Shown one piece after another: positions 23,191 to 34,099 of a stretch of DNA of 64,000 nt (position 1 is the first letter of the stretch; each line of letters opens with the position of its first letter). The notes under the pieces were generated by a model that did not search any database, was not told where the DNA came from, and saw only the letters and a list, made by a program, of their open reading frames with translations. The DNA comes from Gremmenia infestans (taxonomy: Eukaryota; Ascomycota; Leotiomycetes; Helotiales; Hamatocanthoscyphaceae), in NCBI GenBank assembly GCA_032629725.1, contig JAFEVB010000010.1, positions 744,001-808,000 of the forward strand, read 5' to 3'. The translations under genes were made by a program, and so were the position numbers.

Positions 23191-23959
23191 TGTGGATTGC
23201 AAGTGGGTTGAGATTGCGGTTGTCGAAATTGAATCCTAAAGAGTGGAAAGAACTTGATGGTGGAATAAGTGAGAATCAAGTATCTTGGAAGTTCAATTGT
23301 CTTATCTCAATTTCACCTTCACAGACTCTTTCGCTTCAGTTGTCCTACAGTACTTTGTACTTCTAGGTACAAAAGTGGGGGATCTTCAGTCCCAAAATTT
23401 GGGACCAACCGCCCCAAATCTCTTCCGATCTATATACTAAATTTCGGGAGAGATTCGATTCTACAGTATGTTGAGGCTTCGGCTTTTCCGATCTGGGGCT
23501 TATGTGATATCATTCAACTTTGGTGAACTAGCTACTTCACCATGATGTGTGGAACATTGAAATCTTACCCCGCACTTCTTGCACACCATCTCTGGATCGA
23601 CGTTCAAGAAGGGAAGGAAAAGAAAAGACTACTACGAATAGAACATCTTTGGGAAGAGGAGAAGGGGTTTGCTTGTTCACTTCATCTGTTTGGACATGAA
23701 AAGGGGCAACGCCACACGTGGCGCAGAAGCACTTGCGGGTCCGCGGAAGCTTAGAAATCTTATCTCACTCACTGGTCTCAAAAATCTACGACAGCCCATT
23801 CTTGGGCTGATATCTCACTTCCTCGTCGGCCTTTGGTGTAAATAATGTTAAAGCGCTAGAAAATGAACTCACCGCCAACGAGTAGAATATATCGACAAGA
23901 GTACATAGATTGATTTGTACTGTGTCACCTGTTGCTTTGATCTCCCAGGTCCTCTCACG
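23191..23959. other. Intergenic, 769 bases
   Basis: Divergent region between the hydrolase and PEX11-type genes. A GGGACC-type word repeats near 23378-23405. No gene recognised. Confidence 0.45.
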
Positions 23960-24740
23960 ATGCTCTCTCTAAGCAAAATCTCTCGCTTCACAAACGATGC
24001 TGGTCCCGTACCCTATCTCCTCTCTGGGCTTCGCTAATACCTGCTCAGCGGGCCTCGAGAAAACTCTCCGCCTATTCCAAGCCATGACCCAAGTCATCGC
24101 CTTCCACTCCATATCCCCCATCCCCTATCTCCGCGCCAGATCCCAAATCGCTCTCGGACGCCGTTACTTTCGGCTCCTGAAATGGGCTGATTGTTTCATT
24201 TTATCTTATGAAGCCTTTGTGGGAAGCAGTGGGGTTGTGGGTGTGCTGGAAGTTGGGAAATGGAGTTGTTTGGCATTGTATAATTTGTTGGAACTGTTGA
24301 CGCTTGTGAGTTTTTCTTTCTTGTCCCCTAATTTTCCAGAGCGGTGAGATGTGAGAGAAATTTGAGGCTAACGAAAGAAGTTGGATGCTATGGGTGTTCA
24401 TGAAAGTGATTGGGCTGCGCCGCTGTTTTTGGAAGCGAATAAATTCTGGTTTTATGGTATTTGTCTCAGTTTGCTTCTGGGGGTTGTACAGTTGTGGGGA
24501 TTAGGTATTAGCCCTGCCAAGCAAAGCGAGGAGAAAGAAGATGCGGAGAAAGTCAAGAGAGAAAGGAAGGAGTGGGAGGCGACTAGAGGGACGATTGCGA
24601 GGAAGCTTGTGATTGATGGTTGCGATCTATTGACTCCCGGAGTTACTACCGGGTGGATTGTGGTCTCCAGTGCGAATGTAGGGATGGCAATGGTGGTGAG
24701 CACTTTATTAGCCTCGATAGATATTTGGGAGCGGGTTTGA
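23960..24740 (+). CDS. PEX11-family peroxisome division protein (PEX11C-like)
   Basis: Exons 23960-24002, 24049-24305 and 24381-24740, 219 residues. PEX11 proteins bend and elongate the peroxisome membrane before fission. The N-terminus after splicing reads F-T-N-D-A-A-G-L-E-K-T-L-R-L-F-Q, the amphipathic-helix signature, followed by L-G-R-R-Y-F-R-L-L-K-W. Hydrophobic spans lie near residue 95-110, 130-150 and at the C-terminal end; a Lys/Glu-rich stretch (about 155-180) sits before the last span. The first intron has the poor donor GTCCCG, but GCTAATACC..CTCAG at its end and the family match support it. With PEX7 this is the second peroxisome gene in the window. Confidence 0.88.
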
Positions 24741-25394
24741 TATACTGCATAGGAAAAAGTGTATATACCTAGGTGGATATTGAGAAGGATATACATGGAA
24801 GCTACATTGTCAGTGTTTTGAGAAAGCATGGAAGATGCAAAGAAACCAACTCCAGGGATACATATTTAAATTTAGCCTCTTTTAAAACCCCTCCCATTAA
24901 CAGGCATAACAACTTGGAACTCAAAGGCAATATCTGATTTCCCAAGACCAGTCAACTCGTCGAACTTGCAAGTACTGTGTTGATGGAAGGTTGGGTTGGG
25001 TTGGGTTGGTGCCGAGCCGTTGCCTGTCCCTGCCAGTATTTTTAGCGCCCGGCCTAATAGGTCGCGTCCCCAAATCGAGGTTCGCGACTTTTGAGATCCG
25101 CCGTCAAAAACACCACCACCACCTCCTCCACAGACCTACAAAACCTTTGAGAGTTCTCCACAGACTCCTTATTCACATAAGGAAACCAACTTATTATATA
25201 ACCATATCAGTTTTCAAAACATTCATGGCAGCCTTCCAGCAGTAAGCCGCCGTTCTTGGATCTTCAGACGCGTCCATCCGCATCCCACCAGACCGCGACT
25301 TCTGGTTCGCAACTACATCAATTGCAATACAAAGCGTCTCAATTAACTCTCCTGGGCCTGCTATGAATTTAGATACGTCTATAAACTCATAACA
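24741..25394. other. Intergenic, 654 bases
   Basis: Upstream of CDC45. Contains a GGTTG tandem run at about 24990-25009 and a CACCACCACC-type stretch near 25112. No gene seen. Confidence 0.5.
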
Positions 25395-28064
25395 ATGTAT
25401 CTACCGCGGTCACTCATTTCCACCCTCTACCTACATCTCCAGCGGACACACCACCCCCTCTCCCCACCAGTCCTGATACTCGTCGCTCTCGAACCTGATG
25501 CGCTATGCGGCTGTCGAATTCTTACCCAACTACTAAAACGCGACTACATACCGCACAAGATCCAACCGATTGCAGGCTATGGTGACTTGGAGAAGGCGGG
25601 TCGAAATGTTATTCGGCCGATGATGGAGAGTCAGGGTGGCAGTGGAGGTGTTGTGGTATGTCTGGGTGTTGGAGGATTGGTTGATCTTGGAGGTCTGCTG
25701 GGAATTGATACAGAGGAAGACGTGGATAGTTATGGTGGGGTGGAAGTCTGGGTTATAGATGCGAGACGACCGTGGAATCTGGGTAATGTGTTTGGGGGTT
25801 ATCCTACATTACCACCGCCCGAGGAGGGTGGGGGACCCATGAAGCAACCTGGAGTTGATGGTGGGAAACTTCTGAGGGGGTATAAACCTGGCAAGGGCGG
25901 TATTGTTGTTTTTGATGATGGGGATATCGAAGAACAGCTGGACACCGAAAGAGACGCATATATGGCATTGGTTGATATGCCAGAGGTTGAGGAGAATGAT
26001 GATGATAGTGAAGGAAGCGAGACGGGGAGCGAGAACGAGGACGTAGTAGAACCCAAGCTGGGGCAGAAACGGAAGTCTTGGTCAGATAGGGACGAAGAGG
26101 ATGAAAGCAGTGACGACGATGATAGACCAAGGCAACGGCGGAGAAGTAATTCGGTATGCGTATATCTATTACTATTCTCTATATCTATTAACATGTTCTG
26201 CAGTCTAGTCCGATACCCGATTCCCCTTCAACGCGTCCAGCTCAAAGAGGCCTCATGTCATTAGATGGCCCGCCACCATTAGATACTACTGCGTCACGAT
26301 CCGTATCACCTACCCCTGGGCAACCCCCTAAAGCCCCCTCGGCACGAACACTACGGCGACGTCTACTAAAGCTTCGCCGGAAACACGAAACCGTTCTACA
26401 GACCTATTACTCACTTGGAGCATCATACTCGGAACCTATAGCCTCAATGATGTATTCTCTTGCGTCAGAACTTGGCCGGGAAGACAATGACCTTCTATGG
26501 ATGACGATTGTAGGAGTTACATCTATGGAGTTATACGGGAGATCTGCAATAGGTGTCGCCGTCTCTTCCCAGAATCCATCAACAGCTGCGTCAAGTTGGC
26601 AAGGTACACGTGGGTCAAGGATACGGCAGTTACTACGAGATGAAGTTCGACGTTTGAATCCGCCCGAACTTTCAGAGTCAAGCTATACCTCGAACCGGAA
26701 CATGATACCTGAAAACAGTGGCATTATTCCTACATGCGCACGGGGTCCTACTGACACTGCAATCCGTCTCTCCCCCGAACCAAAGTTTCTTCTCATTCGG
26801 CATTGGAGTCTGTATGATAGCATGCTACATTCCCCTTACCTCTCTGCACGGTTACATATCTGGTCTGACAACGGACGGAAACGTTTGCACAAATTACTTG
26901 CCAAGATGGGTGTCAGTCTTGTCCAGTGTAAACAAAGCTATACGCATATGGATATAGAGCTGAAGAGGGGCTTACGAACCAAGCTGTTAAAATACTCGGA
27001 GATGTACGGCCTGGACGATTTAGTACCATCAGCAGACACGGATGGCAAAGATCGAGGGGGAGCTAAAGAAGGCTGGGGATTCGTCCGGAGTTGGGGCTGG
27101 ACAGCAACACTTAGCGCTCAAGATGTCGGTATAGTTGTAGGTGCCATTCTTGAAGTAGGAAAGCAAGCTGTCTCGACGCTCCAGGTTGGAGGATGGGATC
27201 GAGGTAGAGACAACAAGGAGACTACGGACGAGGATGGGACTTTGGAAGGCGAGGAATGGGTTGGGAGATTCTGGGATGCATATGATGCTCTCGAAAAGTA
27301 AGTGAATCTACCATTTGAACGCTGGCCAGGACTAATAAGTAAACAGAATCGATGAACTTAAAGCCGCCCTCCCAACAGCCCAACACCTTCACCGTGCCAT
27401 CCTGCGCACCGGCACTGGCCTAATCGAAAAGCGCCAAATCCGCCATCTCCGCGCCTTTCGAATGTGCGTCGTCAAAGATGGCCCCGATGTCGCCCTCTTC
27501 ACACACCCAGCCGCACTCACCAAACTTGCTCTATGGATCGGCGAAGCTATCGCTGAGCAGGAGCGCGAGAGTAAAGGGAAGCTGGGCCATGGTGGACGCG
27601 GCACACCACTTGTCGTCGCAGGTCTTAATGAAAACCGCGGCGTATATGTCGTGGTTGGTACTGGCGGTGGTGGCGGGGGAATGGGATTTGGTGATAAGAC
27701 GGCTGCTAAGGAGAAGAAAGCGAAGCGCGAGGCTAAAGCCAAAGCGCGTGAGCTTAAGAAGAAGAATAAGGAGAAAGTCAGGGAAGAGAAACGAGCTGCG
27801 AGACAAAATGATGATGAAGAGGATGAAACGGAGTCTGAAGGGTCTGATGATTCTGAATCCGAATCTGAAGATGATGAGGATGACGAAGCGGAGCAAGTAA
27901 AGGGCTTCGGGAGGAACAAATTCGGGAATGCGTTCCAAGAGGTTGTCGAGGAGACGAATGCTAGGGTGAGGATTGACAGTTTTGAGCATTGTGTAGTGGA
28001 AGTCAAGAAGGAAGACTTGGCGGGTTTCCTCGAGAGTTTGAGCATGAAGGCTGTGGTTGGGTGA
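25395..28064 (+). CDS. CDC45: DNA replication initiation factor CDC45
   Basis: Exons 25395-26153, 26204-27297 and 27347-28064, 856 residues. CDC45 joins MCM2-7 and GINS to form the replicative helicase in the nucleus. The start is M-Y-L-P-R-S-L-I, as expected for the family. The N-terminal DHH-like fold shows V-A-L-E-P-D-A-L-C-G-C-R-I-L-T and V-W-V-I-D-A-R-R-P. An acidic insert with D/E/S runs follows (about 190-250). After it come L-L-K-L-R-R-K-H-E-T, Y-Y-S-L-G-A-S-Y-S-E-P-I-A, L-W-M-T-I-V-G-V-T-S, R-H-W-S-L-Y-D-S-M and L-L-A-K-M-G-V-S-L. The C-terminal part carries a second basic/acidic low-complexity insert (about 720-795), then F-G-N-A-F-Q-E-V-V-E-E-T-N-A-R-V-R, the typical end. Both introns have good signals. 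Confidence 0.95.
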
Positions 28065-28735
28065 AGAGGATGTAGATATGTTTTTATGACGACAAGTTGT
28101 ATGGGTTTTTTTGGGATGAGGATTGGCTTGCATACACTTGGAGTCCGAGTTGGTTGGATGGTCGGGTTTCATTCATAGCATTGTGGATAATTCGGGATAA
28201 GGAATGAGCATTGCAGATACTTTGACAACAGCACTTTGAGGTTTCTTTCTTTCTCCAGTGTATTTTATAAACATGGACCTGCTATATCCAACGCGCAAGT
28301 GCGCGCTTCTCCACCTTCCAGGTCTGACCGTCAAGTGACATCCCAATACAGCCATCGATGTATCCTTCCCTCCCCATCATACCCTGTAGATTTCCTTTCG
28401 GTCACTTCTAGAAAGAGCACAAGAAGTTGTTCCAAGCCGGTGATTGGCCTTTGGGCTGTCGGGAAACACGGGCAGTGGAAGAGTCCTTGGCTGCTGTTGA
28501 GTTCTGCATTTTAAAATGTGCGAGCTAGTTGGTCCTTACGAATGATTGTATTTAGCTTACTAGACGTGGCGACGGTGGCCTTTGGGCTCTAGGAGTTCCA
28601 GGGGGGGGGTCCATACTTAAAGTTGGTATTTCCCGTATAACGAGTTGTCGAGTTCTAAGTACGAGGAATAAATATCACGAGGAGAATAAGTAACTTCCAT
28701 GCTCAAGTGGTACCAATGTGGCGGCGCTTTCGCTC
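28065..28735. other. Convergent intergenic region, 671 bases
   Basis: 3' ends of CDC45 and the HET gene. Contains a run of nine Gs at 28601-28609. Nothing else seen. Confidence 0.5.
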
Positions 28736-30758
28736 TTATACGAGACTTAGAGTTCGTCGGTTCGTCAAATCAAAATCTAAAGACCTGTTGTCAAAGCATC
28801 CTGTCCCTATTCGCCGGTACACATTTGTACGCGGACTAAGCTCCAATACAAGGAACTTCTGCCTCAAGTGATGTTCCAGCTTACGAATTCTGGTCTGTAC
28901 GAGCATCCACAAATATTTGGTAGGAGCCGATCGGATTTCGCCATCAAAGTCGCCTGCAAATTCGGGAGCTTGATCTTCCTCTTCACAGAGGTCAAGGAAG
29001 GGAGTATCGAACGTTATCGATTCGTCCACTATCGATTCGTCTAAGTCGCTGGGCACCCACTGTCTGACGGGCCCGTCTAAAAGAAGTCGAGTGGAATTGA
29101 TACCAGACGTCAGAGGCTCAGAGTCCCAGTTGACTGCCCAATCGAGAAGTTCAATATGATTCTGAATTTCGCTATCATCGTCACTGTCGTGGTAATAGAA
29201 CGAAATCTGATGTGGGAACGATAGCCAAGTCCAAGAAGGAGCATTTCGTATAGGATTTGGGATTTCCTCAAACTTTTCTGGTGGTGTGATCGTATCTCTG
29301 CTCCATAATAGATCTTCAGGAAAGGTGCTTTCCCAAAGACCAAGGATCGGAACATCTTTAGTAGCAGCTTGATAATGCCGAATAATCCCCGCCAAGGCAG
29401 GTAGCCTATCTACTGGATATGTGAAGTGCCGTCGCGTGTAGTTCTCTATCCAGTTCCACCATATCTTACTGGTCTCCGTCCTTATTTGAGCATCGTGTGG
29501 TAGGATGGCGAGCGACTTCTTATTCACAGCTGATCGATCAAGTTTCAGGCCTGTTTCGGTCTGAAAAGCACATCTACACTGCCAGTATAGTCCGGACTTC
29601 ATGCAATGGACAATGCGATTGGAAAGCACCATCTCTTGAAGCACCCAACCTCTAGTATTGAGCACTGCATCTTCAGTAAGTCCCCTGATATCTTCTGACT
29701 GAAATCTTATAATGAATTTTTCCCCGTTTCTGATGTTGCTGGTGGTGAAAAAGATACCGGGTGGTTCCAAGCCGCCGTTGTCATCGGAACTGGTTGGGAA
29801 ACATCCCGTATACCCGTCAACTGCATCTGATGCGGCGATAGTAAGTGAACTTCCTGAGTAAAAGTCTCGCATTCTGGAAGATTCAACTTCCCATTCAGCA
29901 GGGTCATCCTGCACTATGCATAAAGCATCAATCCATATATAGGGAATGCTCAGTTGGCGGGTCACCGTTATTGCATCCTTTAAAGTCTGAGGGAGATATT
30001 CGTAGTCAAGTTCTTGTTTGTGCAACGTCTCGTTTTCTTTGGTGGTACAGAAATTTGCGCGTCCCCAGCAGTAGCTCAGTGTAGTATATTTAATGGGCGA
30101 TGCAGACTGCTTCTTCAAATCCTGGGACATGACGATCCTAGGGTGAGCTCCTCCGAGCTGCCCGACATTAATTAACCTCTTTGGCATCTGACCCACGGGT
30201 GGTTTACATCTGTCATGATTCAGTTCGCAGTTATGAAGCCAATCCTTCAAGACAGAAATCTTGTCTGGAAACGATATGGTAGCGGTTTTCCAAATTGGAC
30301 GGTTCGCTTTGATAGCTGGACGGAGACGCTTTAATACAAATCGGTAATAGAGAGACTGGTTACTCACAGTTTATGCCGCAGGTGGTGATAGAGAAAGTCC
30401 CCGGAATTGAATAATTCCTCACTTCCAAACGAGTTTCCAATATCGCCCAGCATAGTTCGGAGTCTGCATGGACCTCCTCTGCTTGTACCTGAAAAGATAT
30501 GGCATCGTGCTCCACGTCATAAATTGTGAAATTCTTTCGGACATCCTCAAGAGTTTCAGCATTTACTAGCATCCTGCACATAGAACAGGTTTGACTAGAT
30601 TGTTCAAGCAGTGCCAAGGTGGAATAATGAGCTCGGGTTTTTGATGGTTCTTCCTTGAGCAGGATCAAATCTTGACAGAAAGCACATATTCCGCAGCTAT
30701 AGGCTCCATGAGTTTGGTGGTTTCGGGAGAATGGAATAAAATTATAATATGGGAGATG
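28736..30758 (-). CDS. HET-domain protein (heterokaryon incompatibility), start unresolved
   Basis: Last exon is 30315-28736; the exon before it ends at 30368 (intron GTGAGT..CCAG, 52 bases). HET domains trigger cell death on non-self recognition in filamentous ascomycetes. The core is clear: Y-T-T-L-S-Y-C-W-G, L-P-Q-T-L-K-D-A-I, Y-I-W-I-D-A-L-C-I-V-Q-D-D and T-R-G-W-V-L-Q-E-M-V-L-S-N-R-I-V-H. The upstream exon has two cysteine pairs (C-G-I-C-A-F-C and C-S-M-C), usual at HET N-termini. That exon opens at a CATAG acceptor (30759-30761) and contains no ATG before the first cysteine pair, so either a short 5' exon was missed or the gene has lost its start. The given upper limit is that acceptor. 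Confidence 0.8.
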
Positions 30759-31412
30759 CTATGCGTAAGCTGGAAAGCCAATATACTGCTCCTGCCTGTT
30801 AGCTGAAACGCAGAGCCAATTGCTGACTCAGGAAGCTTTTCTAGGAGGTAGAAACACGTGGCCAAGCTACTCTAACCGCGCATTATCCCAGGCCTAAGAC
30901 TAAGTCAGAGTAGTACACTCGGTCTTGGCAATTTTTAGGTCGGAAAATATTAATGTAAGATGTTTTGATATTTGATAAGGTCTACCTTTCGGAATTAAAT
31001 CAACGAATTAATGATGGGGTAACGATGTACCTAGGGTAACAATGTATCGTGAAAAATATTCCTGTATCTGCAGTATTGCCCGCTAGGCCGTTGTGAATGA
31101 GCGTGCAAACGCTTATCAAACTTCCTAGACTAATAATAATACTGCCTCTTTTAGCATTCTCCTGCAAGGGTTAGAGAAATACTCTCTCATGAGGATTCTG
31201 TCGCTGCCGAGTCAGGTGTTTGGATGGTGTTCTACGAAGAGAGGCTGCGTTAGGGGATTTGCACTCCCAATAAAGCAGCCCTAAAATGCCAGTCGATAAG
31301 AATATTCCCCATAAATTAGATGGTTCATCTTCAGGGGTCCTCGAATGGGGCTGTAATAACATCTCAGAGTCAGTACTGCTAGAAATGGTAGAGCTTGGGA
31401 GTTATAAATGTC
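30759..31412. other. Intergenic, 654 bases
   Basis: Upstream of the HET gene, moderately AT-rich; a short direct repeat (AACGATGTACCTAGGGTAAC / AACAATGTATC) near 31020-31048. No gene supported; a missing 5' HET exon could lie at the start of this stretch. Confidence 0.4.
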
Positions 31413-32930
31413 TCAGAAGTGGTCAACCATTGAAAAGTAAACCACGCCTGAAACACATATAGCAAAGTATTTTCTGAGAAGTTGACTTACCCGTAGCAGG
31501 TGTAACCCACCAATTCAGCTCAATTTGATACGCAGCCTCGGGTATGGGAGTTGTGAGCTCCTCACTTTTAAGCCCCGAAGCTGCCGGAATCCCTTGAAAA
31601 CGACTTGCAATCCAATCCATCCATATCCATTGACAGCTAGTCAATGCGGCATTATGAGAAGTTCCAGACACACTATGATACTCAATCGAAGCCTCTGAGA
31701 ATAGAATGGCAGTCTTCTGCACCGCGGCTGTAGTCAGTTTGATGTCCAAAACTGGGTCAGCCTCTCCGTGGATCACCAACAAAGGCCCCGAGATAGCTTT
31801 GCCTCCATTCCTAACGATATCTTGATACATCAGAACATAGGGGTTTTGCGGCCACGTAGGTTTCGTAAGTTGATAGCCCTCCAAGATCGACAAAGTCGTG
31901 AAGGTGTTTCCACCGACCTGTTGAATCAAAGCGAGTCTCGCGATTCCATCAGGCGTGAGTATGTCGGAGGGTTTGAACGCAGGAAACATCAATTGGATAC
32001 TGGGAACAATTGCAGTAGCATCATAGGTCGCTGGCGGGTCCGGCAATCCGATAACACTCGTGACGGGAGCAATGGCAACGGCTCCCATATATCCATGCAC
32101 AGGCTGAACAGCCTGACGTTGTGCCGCAGCCCATGCCACTCCCCCTCCCTGAGAATGGCCAGCAATGACGAAGTTTTCGGAGAGTTCTGGGAATGCCGTT
32201 TGTGCCGCTTGTACTGCATAGAAGACATCGTTTGCCTGGCTAGGGGCAGTCAGAAATTCGTGAGGGATATTTGCATTTGAACTGTCTTTAGAAACTCCGA
32301 GACCAGCATAATCGGTCGCAACAACGACATAACCCTGAAGGGCTAGTTGAAAAGGAGCCATATAATGTTGCCAAAGATTCTTGAGATGCGAAGGTGCACA
32401 GTTAGGGCCAGCGCCACTAGTACCATGAGCCCTGTACCAATGAATTAGTATAATGATGATTCAACAGGAGCCGGAATATGGGCTCTGGAACAGCTTTCAT
32501 AGAGGAAAACAATTCTTTATTCTGGATGAGAATAAGCCTACCAAGCTATAACTAGATAGCCCTCCGTATCAGCGCGTATAGTATGAGGCCAGAGGATATA
32601 AGCTGATACCGGAACCAAAGTACCATTGAAAGTTTTTGACTGATAGATGAATCGTGACAAAGATGTAGCTGGGGGAAGAGTGTACAAGGAGGCGTCTGTA
32701 ACCTTTTCCACTTTGAGGAGTGTTCCGGGCGCTGCCGACGCGGTTGACTTGTCTACAGAATACCAGGCGTCGGTCAAAACAGAACCATGCGCCCACATTG
32801 TCTGCTCAAATGCCAAGGAGGCCTTCGTGATATCGGATAACGGGGGACTAGTATCCACGGGTGCGCCAAAGACTTTTGATGTGATGACTTGGACGGCAAC
32901 TAGCCAGACAGCCGAAGAAGATGAACGCAT
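31413..32930 (-). CDS. Secretory lipase (LIP family), secreted
   Basis: Exons 32930-32542, 32431-31491 and a 35-base final exon 31447-31413 give 454 residues. Fungal secretory lipases hydrolyse triacylglycerols and esters outside the cell. The start was placed at M-R-S-S-S-S-A-V-W-L-V-A-V-Q-V because it begins a good signal peptide ending around F-G-A-P; earlier ATGs would bury it. Seen: W-A-H-G-T-S-G near residue 130, Y-V-V-V-A-T-D-Y-A-G-L-G, the nucleophile elbow G-H-S-Q-G-G-G (Ser ~223), acid in I-H-G-E-A-D-P-V-L and His in S-G-T-S-H-N. The last intron (GTAAGTC..TTTCAG) replaces a read-through end by V-V-Y-F-S-M-V-D-H-F. Cysteines in C-A-P-S and S-C-Q-W could form a disulfide. Confidence 0.9.
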
Positions 32931-34099
32931 CGTGGTTTCCAAGAGGGGATTTCTGCTAGTAAAATGTTTCAAGATGATGACTGAGAGGCTGCGCGAATGG
33001 GAAAGCAATATACGAGTGAGTGGAGTCATACTTCATTCACCCCAAAACACCCACTCAATAGCATTTGAAGAAGCGATATGTTCATTGGAAAGATGCCTAC
33101 CTCTGGCTAGAGGCCCGAGCAACTGCACCATCATTGTCCATCATTATAGCCACGAGAGAATTACGGAATTGGGGAGAATAAATCCAATAGTTATTCATAT
33201 CTTGTCCTTACCAGAGGAAAGTGGAACCGAGAGAGAAGGAAACTGGAGATATTTGAGAATTATATTGCATCTGCCCTAGCTGATTTCCTATATCGGATTC
33301 TAGAGCTCAACAGATAACTAACAGCAAGAACAGAACCAAATAGACAAGTCGAAGTATTTCGATATCACCTCGATATCTATCCATCTTTCTGCACTGCATC
33401 CTGCTAGCATGAACTTCAACAGCACCATCTTAGCACCCTTAGATTGATTGGCCATTCCACCTATCAAGTGAGAAATGGAAACCTAGTAAACATGTCAATG
33501 GTATAGATGTAAATAAAAGATGCTGGTGACTGCTTGCAGTTGAATTGTGCCTTCTCTCCCTGCTGTAGAGTCCGAGACTTGACTCTAAGCGTAATTAGCC
33601 ATCACTTTTATCTAATTATATGCTTTGGAGGAAGGGGAGAAACTTTGCACGAAGACGTATTGAAAACCCGACATTATAGCATTTTTCTGGACAGGACACG
33701 ATCGCAAGAGAGTACCACGGAGAATGCTTGAACGACATCGTTGTGGATAGAAGGTAGCAGGAGTTGAGATTGGATGTCATCATATCAGTCGAGTACGACG
33801 GGAAGCAAGAACGCCGTAATGTACCAATTAATGTGGTTATGAAGTTGAGAAATGTGGTAGAAGTAGAAGCAAAAAGTGGTCTAACGCCTAACGCGAAGAA
33901 ATTAAACGTAGAAAGAAAGCTCAATTCGTGGACATGTGAAATTGGAAGGACAGGCCGGCGCTTTATATCCAGAGATGGAGGTTTCTTCCTGAGAGACAGG
34001 AGCCACGGATATCTTTGCTATAATTGATTAAGCTACATCATTTCGTAGTCAAACAGCTGGCAGAGCAGGCGATATTTTCAGACATATAAGTACATAAAC
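32931..34099. other. Intergenic, 1.2 kb
   Basis: Upstream of the lipase gene and downstream of MTG2. Small open frames only; the plus-strand frame 32647-33279 is largely antisense to lipase exon 1 and has no domain. No gene supported. Confidence 0.5.

Noticed and set aside
25804..26194. Two minus-strand frames opposite the CDC45 acidic insert
   Set aside because: Low-complexity antisense shadows.
27389..28045. 218-codon minus-strand frame rich in Ser
   Set aside because: Antisense of the acidic/basic insert and C-terminus of CDC45; Ser runs come from GAA/GAT codons on the other strand.
32647..33279. 210-codon plus-strand frame
   Set aside because: About the first 285 bases are antisense to lipase exon 1 and the rest has no domain or splice context.
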